From positions 558,001 to 622,000 of the forward strand of contig OZ253556.1 in assembly GCA_965262705.1 (NCBI GenBank): 64,000 nt of DNA. The letters are read 5' to 3'. This DNA comes from UJ101 sp965262705. GTDB taxonomy: Bacteria; Bacteroidota; Bacteroidia; Flavobacteriales; UJ101. The notes beneath the pieces were generated by a model that searched no databases, had not been told where the DNA came from, and saw only the letters and a list, made by a program, of their open reading frames with translations. Shown piece after piece: positions 42,383 to 52,100 of this stretch (within the stretch, counting starts at the first letter, position 1; every line of letters begins with the position of its first letter). A program made the position numbers and the translations under genes.

Positions 42383-42420
42383 TAATTATTTTAGCGATTT
42401 AAAAAAAATAGCGACTAAAT

Positions 42421-43905
42421 ATGAGTGCTTTACATCAGACACAGGAGATAGAAGTATATAACTCTCTGAGTGGAAAGAAAGAAAAATTCGTTCCTATTAC
42501 AGCCGGTAATGTTGGGATGTACGTCTGCGGACCTACAGTCTATAGTAAGGTTCACTTAGGGAATTGTCGTACCTTCATTTCCTTTGATCTGATTTATCGT
42601 TATTTTAAATTTTTAGGATATAAAATCCGTTATGTACGAAATATTACCGATGCCGGTCATATGATAAACGACGCAGAAGACGGAGAAGATAAAATCTCGC
42701 ATAAAGCCAGGTTAGAACAAGTAGAGCCTATGGAAATCGTTCAACGATATACTTTAGATTTTCACCATGTACTGAAGGCTTTTAATACACTTCCCCCTAG
42801 TATTGAACCTACGGCTACAGGACATATTTTAGAACAAATCAAAGTCGCTGAAAAATTATTGGAAAAAGGACTGGCTTATCAGGTAAACGGTTCTGTTTAT
42901 TTTGATGTTATAAAGTATAATCAAACCGAAAATTATGGCGAACTAAGTAAAAGAAAAATTGAAGATTTACTTATAAACACTCGTGAGTTAGAAGGTCAGT
43001 CAGAAAAGAAAAGTCCACAAGATTTTGCCCTTTGGAAAAAATCTGACGCAAATCATATCATGCGTTGGCCCTCTCCATGGGGAGAAGGGTTCCCCGGCTG
43101 GCACTTAGAATGTACTGCCATGAGTACGAAATATCTCGGAGAAACATTTGATATACATGGCGGAGGAATGGATTTAAAATTCCCACACCATGAGTGTGAA
43201 ATTGCACAAGCGAAAGGAGCTTACGGAAAAGCGCCGGTGAATTATTGGATACACACGAATATGTTAACTTTAAACGGTAAAAAAATGAGTAAATCTACCG
43301 GGAATACTATACTTCCTGAAGAGTTATTCAATGGAAAAAATGATTTTTTTGAAAAACCTTTTCACCCAAGTGTAGTTCGTTTTTTCATTCTACAAGCGCA
43401 TTACCGTAGTGTATTAGACTTTTCTAACGAGGCAATGCTGGCAGCAGAAAAAGGTTATCAGCGATTAATAGAAGCTGCACAAAATATAACTAGAATCAAG
43501 CCTTCCTCCATTTCTACCTTTGACGTAGAAACATGGCAAAAGCAGTGTTTTGATGCAATGAATGATGATTTTAATGCCTCCGTTCTCATTGCACGATTAT
43601 TTGATGCAGTTAAAGTCATTAACCGCATGAAAGATGAAAAAGGCGAAACGCTAACTGCTAAAGATTTAATGTTGCTAAAAGAAACGCTCAATGGATTTAT
43701 TTTTGAAGTTTTAGGTTTAGAATATAGCCAACCAATAGGCCACTCTGATAAATTAGACGACCTTGTGCAATTATTGATAGAAATACGTGCTCAGGCACGA
43801 ATAGACAAAGATTTTCGGTTATCAGATAAAATTCGTAAAGAGTTATCTTCTATTGGCATTTACCTAAAAGACCATACAAGCGAGACAACTTATGATATTG
43901 ATTGA
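42421..43905 (+). CDS. cysS: Cysteine--tRNA ligase
   Basis: Class I aminoacyl-tRNA synthetase charging tRNA-Cys. The 494 residues contain the catalytic start YVCGPTVYSKVHLGNCRTF (Zn ligand Cys and the HIGH-like HLGN, about 30-48), the Zn-binding GWHLECTAMS (about 234-243), HHECEIAQ, and the KMSKSTGN signature (about 290-297). Length is normal. It is the enzyme whose product the proposed Cys leader at 22703 would sense. It has its own transcription unit as far as can be seen. Confidence 0.98.
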   Translation: MSALHQTQEIEVYNSLSGKKEKFVPITAGNVGMYVCGPTVYSKVHLGNCRTFISFDLIYRYFKFLGYKIRYVRNITDAGHMINDAEDGEDKISHKARLEQVEPMEIVQRYTLDFHHVLKAFNTLPPSIEPTATGHILEQIKVAEKLLEKGLAYQVNGSVYFDVIKYNQTENYGELSKRKIEDLLINTRELEGQSEKKSPQDFALWKKSDANHIMRWPSPWGEGFPGWHLECTAMSTKYLGETFDIHGGGMDLKFPHHECEIAQAKGAYGKAPVNYWIHTNMLTLNGKKMSKSTGNTILPEELFNGKNDFFEKPFHPSVVRFFILQAHYRSVLDFSNEAMLAAEKGYQRLIEAAQNITRIKPSSISTFDVETWQKQCFDAMNDDFNASVLIARLFDAVKVINRMKDEKGETLTAKDLMLLKETLNGFIFEVLGLEYSQPIGHSDKLDDLVQLLIEIRAQARIDKDFRLSDKIRKELSSIGIYLKDHTSETTYDID

Positions 43906-43932
43906 TGATAATTTAATATAAATCGTATTTTA

Positions 43933-43995
43933 TTAGCTTACGCTGACTTGCAGTTGATAGAGTGCTTTTTACAACTGAAAGTCAGCGTAAGCTAA
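43933..43995. repeat. Near-perfect 24-bp hairpin module after cysS
   Basis: The arm at 43933-43956 (TTAGCTTACGCTGACTTGCA plus GTTG) and the arm at 43972-43995 are inverted copies with one mismatch in 24. The loop is ATAGAGTGCTTTTTA. AAGGTCTC follows directly, as at one element end. This is the cleanest free-standing copy of the module seen inside several larger elements. It may act as a terminator for cysS. Confidence 0.8.
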
Positions 43996-44068
43996 AGGTC
44001 TCATAACGCATAATATTAATTTATTTTTTAAAATTATAATAAATTGCGATTTACAAAATAACTTTTAA

Positions 44069-45310
44069 ATGAATACAATAAGAAAAAGAGCCTTATTACT
44101 TTTTTATTTTTTTATATTAATTCAGTGTAAAGATGATGATTCTACAAATGATTTTAAAGAAATTTCACCACAAGCAACGGCTGTTGGTACTACCGGTGCC
44201 TCAGTTGTAGGACAAGTAATTACAGGAAATTACGTATTTCATTCTAATGGAGGAAGCCCAGAGGGGGATTCTATTTATAAATGGTATCGGGCAGATGATG
44301 AAAAAGGGGAAAATAGAGCTGAAATACCTCATCAAAAATCACGTACTTACGAATTAACCAAGGCAGATATCTCCAAATATATTAGTTTTGAGGTAACACC
44401 TGTAAATATAATAGGGTCATCAGGAGAAGCAGCATCTTCTAAGTATATAGGGAAAATAAAAGGTGAAACAGAAACTTCAAATTCAGAAATTACCCTATAT
44501 AAGGTAAAAAATGGAGAATTAGCGGATTCATTTGATTATAAGGTAACTGGTGATCTTCTCCCTGCACAGCAAAATCGGGCTAAGCATCAGGAGATATGGG
44601 CGTTAGTAAAAAAGGTTATTCCTCCCGAATATTTAAAACGACTGAATGAATTTATGCTTTTTTGGGGAGAAACTGATATTGTTAAAGCATTGGGCTATGT
44701 TTCGCCTACTTCAAAAGATTTAAGTACCTGGCGTTATGCCATTGCTATTGATTATGCTAACCAAAGTGGAGAAGATGAATTAGAACATACTGTTTTACAC
44801 GAGTTTGCACATATTTTAACGCTAAATAAAGATCAGGTAAATGCTTTTATAAAACCAAAAGAGTGCAAAACGTGCTACCCTGATTATCCAAAAGATGGGT
44901 TTGCATGGCGCGGTTGCTCGCATGAGGATTCCTATATTAACCAGTTTTTTCAGCAGTTTTGGGAGGATATTTGGTCAGATGATCCTGATAAGCTTACAGG
45001 TTTTTTCTCCGATAAATATCCCAGCCAATTTGTAACCCATTATGCCGGGGTTTCTCCAAGTGAAGATATGGCAGAAACCTATTGGAATTATGTTTTCGAA
45101 TCAGAAATACCTCAAACGCCTGGGACTATTGCAGAGGAAAAAGTAAAGTATTTTGAGCGTTTTCGTGAATTTGAAATAATTAAGGCTTTTGAACGTAAAA
45201 ACTTAATAAACAACAGCAATCGATCAACGAGAAAACGTTCATTCTTAAAAAGAAAAGGAATGCGTAAAATAAAAAGAACCATTTATGGGGGATGTATCAG
45301 AAGGCATTAA
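44069..45310 (+). CDS. Zinc-metallopeptidase-like lipoprotein
   Basis: A 413-residue lipoprotein: MNTIRKRALLLFYFFILIQC with Cys 20 as the lipidation site. Residues about 30-135 look like a fibronectin/Ig-type repeat (GASVVGQVITGNYVF...YKWYRADDEKG...ISFEVTPVN). The catalytic part has HExxH in VLHEFAHILTL (about 247-257), and SPSEDMAETYWNYVF (about 331-345) may give a third, glutamate ligand. There are four Cys (KECKTCYP; GCSH) between them. It is likely a periplasmic or surface-exposed protease. It was not matched to a named family; the function follows from the motif. The C-terminus is rich in Arg/Lys (RKRSFLKRKGMRKIKR). Confidence 0.8.
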   Translation: MNTIRKRALLLFYFFILIQCKDDDSTNDFKEISPQATAVGTTGASVVGQVITGNYVFHSNGGSPEGDSIYKWYRADDEKGENRAEIPHQKSRTYELTKADISKYISFEVTPVNIIGSSGEAASSKYIGKIKGETETSNSEITLYKVKNGELADSFDYKVTGDLLPAQQNRAKHQEIWALVKKVIPPEYLKRLNEFMLFWGETDIVKALGYVSPTSKDLSTWRYAIAIDYANQSGEDELEHTVLHEFAHILTLNKDQVNAFIKPKECKTCYPDYPKDGFAWRGCSHEDSYINQFFQQFWEDIWSDDPDKLTGFFSDKYPSQFVTHYAGVSPSEDMAETYWNYVFESEIPQTPGTIAEEKVKYFERFREFEIIKAFERKNLINNSNRSTRKRSFLKRKGMRKIKRTIYGGCIRRH

Positions 45311-45410
45311 AGTGATTCAATTTTGAGAACTATCTGCCCCTCCTTCGTCAGGCAGAGAAGTACGTCGTTTGAACCTACAAGTCATCGCAAGATAAAACTC
45401 TCATTACTTT

Positions 45411-45574
45411 GAGACCGTTGCAGAACACATAAAAAAGTATGAAAAACAAAGCATTTAGCTTCAAACTGCTTCCTTCTCAAAAAATTAAAATCCTCACAAC
45501 CCAAAGGTTGATCCGGTGTTTAATTTTTATCGGGCGTTGCATTTTTTTGTTAAAGTGCTTTTTGCAACGGTCTC
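45411..45574 (+). mobile_element. GAGACC element, copy 13 (164 bp), duplication ACTTT
   Basis: GAGACCGTTGCAGAACAC to TTTTTGCAACGGTCTC with exact ACTTT flanks (45406-45410, 45575-45579). It sits 21 bp upstream of ruvA and supplies part of its promoter. Confidence 0.95.
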
Positions 45575-45591
45575 ACTTTATCTTAAATTTG
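45561..45591 (+). promoter_or_regulatory. Element-derived promoter of ruvA-sprA
   Basis: TTTG (45561-45564) in the element's right terminal repeat and TAAATTTG (45584-45591) in host sequence are 19 nt apart. The ATG of ruvA is at 45596, so the transcript would be almost leaderless. The reconstructed empty site (CTCATTACTTTATCTTAAAT) has no TTG at the right distance. Confidence 0.5.
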
Positions 45592-45595
45592 TATT

Positions 45596-46177
45596 ATGAT
45601 AACACATATTGAAGGGAAACTTGTAGAGAAAAATCCGGCTTACGCAATTATTGATTGTCATGGGGTAGGATATCTTATATATATTACACTCTATACTTTT
45701 GAAAAAATTCCCAACCAAGAAAACATAAAACTCTTCACGCACTTGATGATACGAGAAGATTCGCAAACGCTATATGGTTTCTATGAGTCTGTTGAGCGGG
45801 AAATGTTTAAATTATTGATTAACGTAAATGGGGTCGGCCCCAGTGCAGCAAAAATGATTTTATCTACCTTAGCGCCAGATGATTTTCAAAAAGCAGTATT
45901 AAATGATGACGTCAATACATTAAAAAGCGTGAAAGGAATAGGGGTTAAATCAGCCCAGCGAATCATTATAGAATTAAAAGACAAAATAAATAAAGCCACG
46001 GCTGCAAACGATTTATATTTGCCCACTCAAAATAAAATTAAACAAGAGGCGTTAAATGCCTTAGAGGTTCTTGGATTTACAAGGAAACAAGTTGAAAAAA
46101 AAACAACCCGTCTGATCGAACAAAATTCAAAAATCTCATTGGAAGAGTTAATCAAATTAACCTTAAAAGAAATATAA
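45596..46177 (+). CDS. ruvA: Holliday junction DNA helicase RuvA
   Basis: Tetrameric junction-binding subunit of RuvAB. The 193 residues include the N-terminal OB fold (MITHIEGKLVEKNPAYAIIDCHGVGYLIY), the two HhH motifs (LLINVNGVGPSAAKMILS, about 77-94; LKSVKGIGVKSAQRIIIELKDK, about 112-133) and the C-terminal RuvB-binding three-helix domain (EALNALEVLGFTRKQVEKK). Length is typical. The sprA gene follows after 2 nt, an arrangement seen throughout flavobacteria. Confidence 0.97.
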   Translation: MITHIEGKLVEKNPAYAIIDCHGVGYLIYITLYTFEKIPNQENIKLFTHLMIREDSQTLYGFYESVEREMFKLLINVNGVGPSAAKMILSTLAPDDFQKAVLNDDVNTLKSVKGIGVKSAQRIIIELKDKINKATAANDLYLPTQNKIKQEALNALEVLGFTRKQVEKKTTRLIEQNSKISLEELIKLTLKEI

Positions 46178-46179
46178 TT

Positions 46180-49100
46180 TTGAGAATAAGATACGGTTCA
46201 TTAAATCCTATTTTTGTTTTTTGCATTTTTTGCCTCTTATCAAAACTTAATGCACAAGAAAAAACCGATTCATTAAAATATCCGTTCACCTATCAAACAG
46301 GAGGGCTTTATCTTGAAAATCCTATCAAAATAACAACCACTTACGATTTACAAACAGGATTATATAAAATAGAACAAAAAGTAGCCAATCAAAATATAGT
46401 AGACCCGATTTATATGACCGAAAAAGAATATGCTGAATATATTCTAAAACAACGGATAGAACGCTATTATAAGAGAAAATCAAGAGACTATGATGCTGCT
46501 TATCGTAGTCAGAAAGCAGGGATTAGCATAGACAAAAACAGCATTATCCCCGGATTAAATATTAAATCTAAAATTTTTGGAAAAATATTTGGCGGAAATA
46601 AGATTTCAATCGTTCCGCAAGGATATGCTTCTTTAGATTTAGGCCCCCATTATCAAAGAATAGATAATCCTCAAATTTTAGAGCAGAACCGTTCACAATT
46701 TGATATAGATCTGCAGCAACGCATTCAACTTAGCTTACTTGGAAAAATAGGTGAAAACTTACAGTTGAAAGGAAACTATGACACACAAGCCGGTTTCGCC
46801 TTTGAGAATCGACTCAATCTGGCATTTCGCCCTCAGGTAGAAGGCTCGGAAGACAATATTATACAAGCCCTGGAGGTCGGTAATATTAATATGCCCCTGC
46901 GCTCTTCTTTGCTCATAGGTCCACAAGCGCTTTTTGGCGTAAAAGGAGAATTTAAATTCGGAAAAACCTATATCACCAGCGTTTTTTCCGAGCAGCAATC
47001 GCAATCAAAAACGATTACTACACAAAAAGGAGGCGTCGTTCAGGATTTTGAAATAAAAGCAACGGATTATGAGGTGAATGCTAACTTTTATCTCGGTGAC
47101 TTTTTTCTTAAACGATATAATGAAGCGCTAAGAAGTTATCCTAATATTAACAGTTCAGCAACCATTACAAGAATAGAGGTTTGGGTGAGGAATCGAAACA
47201 GTTCAAATCTCAATGATAAAAGAAGCATTATTGCAATTCGTGATCTCGGAGATGACTTATCCGAGGGAACGCAAGTACCTGATAATGATAAAAACCCAAT
47301 TTATAAAAATCTGGTGGGAGCTACGGGAATTAGAGATTACTATTCAGCTGGTAGTGCAGCAGAAAGTGTGTTACCCCAAGGAAATGGAAAATTGTATGTG
47401 GTAGAAGAAAACATGCGGTTACTAAACCCCTCAGAATATTCTTATAATGAAGCACTTGGAACCTTGTTTTTAAATCAGCCGGTAAATGAGGACGATGTCA
47501 TTGCCGTTTCTTATCAAATACAACAAGCCGGGAGGTATATGCAGGTAGGAGAGTTTTCAAACGAGGTAAACAAAGCAAATCAGCAACAAGGCACTTCTGA
47601 TTCATCTAATAATACTTCTACTATAATCACCAAATTAATTAAAGGAAGAGGAAATAATCCAGAAAACAAACGTCTATGGAATCTAATGATGAAAAATGTA
47701 TATTCACTTGGAACAAATGCAATTTCTCCCGATAATTTTAAATTAGATATTTATTATAACGATCAACAATTAGGGTTGATTAATTACCTGAAAAATAATA
47801 ACACCAAACCCGATAGATCAAATCAACGGCTTTTGTCTATTGAAAATTTGGATCGATTAGTGCAAAACGGAAACGTCCAAAATGGAGGGGACGGCTTTTT
47901 TGACTTCGTATCGGGAATAACGGTTGATGCTAAGAATGGAAAAGTAATTTTTACCACGACTGAACCTTTTAACAAAACCGTACAAAACTATCTTTCCCCC
48001 AGCACGAATCAACCGGTAGCGTATCCTGAAATTTATACCGAAATTCAAAACAACCTGACGGGTGAATCTTCAGCCAATGACAAGTTTTTTATCAAAGGGC
48101 AATATAATTCCTCTTCCTCTGATGATATATCACTTGGAGCCATAAATGTTCCTGAAGGTTCGGTCAAAGTAACCGCCAATGGCCAGGAATTAATTGAAGG
48201 CGTTGATTACATTGTTGACTACACACTTGGAACTGTAAAAATAATTAATCAGGCGATAAAAGATTCAGGAGTTCCCGTGAATATTAACATAGAAGACCAA
48301 GGATTATTTAATTTAACTAAGCAACGATTTATAGGAATTAATATAGAACAACGATTTAATGAAAACTTCCGCCTTGGCGCTACCGTTTTGAATTATAGCG
48401 AACGCTCCATTACGCCTAAGGTTAATTACGGTGCCGAGCCGGTGAATAACACTATGTTTGGGTTTAACGGTTTTTACAGTCATGAAGTCCCGGCACTCAC
48501 GCGGTGGATTGATCGATTACCGCTTATCGAAACGAAAGCCCCTTCTCATATCACCGTTCAAGGAGAAATAGCCTATCTAAAACCGGGGCAGGCAAAAAAT
48601 ACGGGTAATTTTTCTTATCTTGATGATTTTGAAGAAGCCCAGTCGAACATTAGTATTAAAGACCCGTCCAATTGGTCGCTTGCTGCAACTCCCGGAGGAG
48701 CAAAGCAAACAGAATTTAACGGAAATGCAACAGACCTGTCTTACAATGATAACCGTGTATTGGCTTCATGGTATTCTATCGATCCTGTTTTTTTCTCTTC
48801 CCGACAAGCAGGCGGATTGAGTAGTGAGGAATTATCGAATAATAAATCGAGACGAGTGGCTTACAAGGAAATTTATCCGCAGCAGGATTTTACGGAAGGG
48901 TCGCAATCCTATATTTCTACCTTTGATTTTTCTTACTACCCCGAGCTAAAAGGTCCTTATACGGTTAATCCACTGGGAGCGGTAAAAGATCGATGGGCAG
49001 GAATTACACGAGGACTTAATGTAACTAATTTTAACGAAGCGAATGTAGAATATGTAGAATTTTGGTTAATGGACCCGTATGCTGACGGCACAAATGCGGG

Positions 49101-52100
49101 AGACACGGGTGACTTGATTTTGCAAGTTGGATCGGTTTCAGAGGATATTTTAAAAGACGGTAGAAAGGTGTACGAAAATGGGTTACCTGTTCAAACGCCT
49201 GATCCGGATAATCCTATTACACCTGTAATATGGGGTCAAGTGCCAAGCAATCAAGCGTTAACTTATACTTTTGATACAAAGAATGCACAACAGCGCACAT
49301 TACAGGATGTAGGGTATGACGGCTTGTCAGATACACAAGAAAACAGCATTTACCCTAATAATAATAATCCTATAACCGGTAATGACCCTGCAGGAGACAA
49401 TTATGTTTATTATTTGGACAGCCGCTGGGCAAATCTACCGGGGGCTAATTCCATTGTAGAACGATATAAATATTATCGTAATTCAGAAGGCAATTCGCCC
49501 TTTAACTCTCAAGAATCAACCACTCCGAACCCTGATGTAGAAGATGCAAATAGAGACTTTAACTTAGATACAAACGAAGACTATTTCCAATATAGTATTC
49601 CCATCTCAGAAGATATTGCACAAAACTCAACTTATGTGGTAGGGCAAAGAAGCGTAAATGTTACAATGGAAAACGGAAAGACCACCACCACCAAATGGTA
49701 TCAGGTGCGAGTACCAATTAATGCGCCGACCCAAAACATTGGTTCTCCAAGTTTTAACAATATTAGATTTATCCGTCTATTAGCAAAAGGATTCCAAAAA
49801 CAAATTACTTTTCGATTCGCCACCTTTGATTTAGTAATAAGTAACTGGCGCCGTTTTCGCAAAAATCTTTCTGGTAATTTAGAAGGGACTACCGATGTTA
49901 ATATCAATAATTTTAGCGTAGGAAAGATTAGCATAGAAGAAAATCCTGACCGCTATGTTATTCCTCCTGGAATTGACAGAGAACAATTATTCAATACTTC
50001 CTCTATTCAAGCGCAAAACGAACAATCTTTATTAATGCAAATCAACGGATTGTCAGCGAGCAAAAACGATAATAATGCCCGAGCAATATATAAGCAGGTG
50101 AATTTAGATTTAAGACGATACAGAAGGCTAGAAATGTTCATCCATGCGCAAGATTTGAATGCCAGTCTTCCCGGAGATGGAGACTTAGAAGTTTTTATCC
50201 GATTAGGGACAGACCTAACGCAGAATTACTATGAATATGCCAAGCCCATTATTATCGGTCCCGAGGCTTCAGCAGGTATGGACCCAGACGAAGTATGGCC
50301 GAATGAGAATAAAATAGATTTTAATTTACATGATTTTGTAAAAGCAAAAATCGCGAGAGACGCGAGTTCAAATCCTGATTTAAATACGCGTTATTTGTAT
50401 AATCTTTCAGAGGGCAATTCAGAGGAAAACAAAGAAGAAATATCGGTAAAAGGGCGCCCCTCTCTTCAAAATGTCCGTTATATTTCTATAGGAATCAGAA
50501 ACAAAGCAACGGGAGTGAAAAATGTAGAAGTTTGGGTGAATGAGTTACGTTTATCCGCTATTGATAATAAAGGAGGGTATGCTGCAACCGCCTCAATTAA
50601 TGCACAATTGGCTGACTTTGCCAATCTAACGGCTGCAGGCACAATCCGAACAGCAGGGTTTGGCGCAATCGATCAGGGACCCTCTGACAGAAGTCAGGAA
50701 AATTATAAACAATACGCCATTTCAACGACCATCAACGCAGATAAATTACTCCCTAAAAAATGGGGAGTACACCTGCCCGTAGGCTTAAGTGTTTCAAAAG
50801 AATTTATCGACCCGCTATATTCTACATCAGATACAGATGTAAAATTTAAAGAAGCTGCTAATAAAAGTGAGTTAAAAAAAATAGCCCGCGATTATACCCG
50901 CCAGACGAGCATAAATTTGTTAAATATCGGGAAGACAAAAACCAATACACAGACAAAAAAGCATTTTTACGATGTAGAGAATCTTTCCGCCTCTTTTTCT
51001 TTTAATAAAAACTATCATCGGGATTTTTATATTGAGAATCATACTTCAAGAGCGATGCGCTTAGGATTAAATTACAACTATGCTTTTAAGCTGGGTTATT
51101 TAGAACCTTTAAAAAATTGGAAAGCAGTCCACGACACAGCAAGTTCAAAAAAATATTTACTATGGCTAAAAAATCTAAATGTTAACTTAAAGCCCTCACG
51201 CCTTTCTTTTATGATAGATATTGATCGCCAAAATGATGAATTTTTATATCGTAATATAGACCAATACAATTCTTTTGCTGCAGGTACTACCAGTTTGCCC
51301 TTTGATCCTGTTTACAGTAATAATTATTTCTTTAACTGGCAATATCAAATAGGATATGATTTAACAAAATCGTTGAAATTAGATTTTATTTCCTCCACAA
51401 GTAATATTGTTGATCATTTCAATGATCCAACAATATTTGGCGGGATAAATCTAGGGATTTGGGATCATTTACTTGACACGGGGCGCCCGGTAAAATATAA
51501 CCAGCAAGTGCGTGTAAATTATAAAATTCCTTTTGAACAGTTTCCTTACTTAGAATTTATTACTGGTGATTTAGCCTATAACGCTGCCTACGATTGGCGG
51601 TCGCCTTCTAATCAATACGTGGACGATGATAATAACGATTTAGGCAACCTTATTCAAAATTCACAAACCATAACCCTTCAGGGAGGATTGAATATGGAAA
51701 GTCTTTACGGGAAAATGCAATGGTATAATGCATATCAGGAACGATTAGAAAAATATCACACTGAAATTGCAAAAAATGCTGATCAATATCAAAAAGAGTT
51801 AGAACAAGGACAAAAAAGTAAGCAAGGGAAAGGAAACCAATCAGTGAAAAACAAAAAAAATCACCTGACTTTCAAGGATTATCTTTACGGATTTGCCAGC
51901 TCGCTTAAACAAATACAAATAAATTATAATAAGCAACTCGGAACGCTGCTACCGGGATTTTTAGAAGACCCCGGTTTTTTTGGATTTGGTTCAGGGTTCT
52001 CTCCATCATTTGGCTTTACTATAGGTTCTCAGGCAGATATACGCGCAAGAGCCTTAAGCCGTAAATGGATTACACCAAGCAATAATTTGGTTAATCCCTA

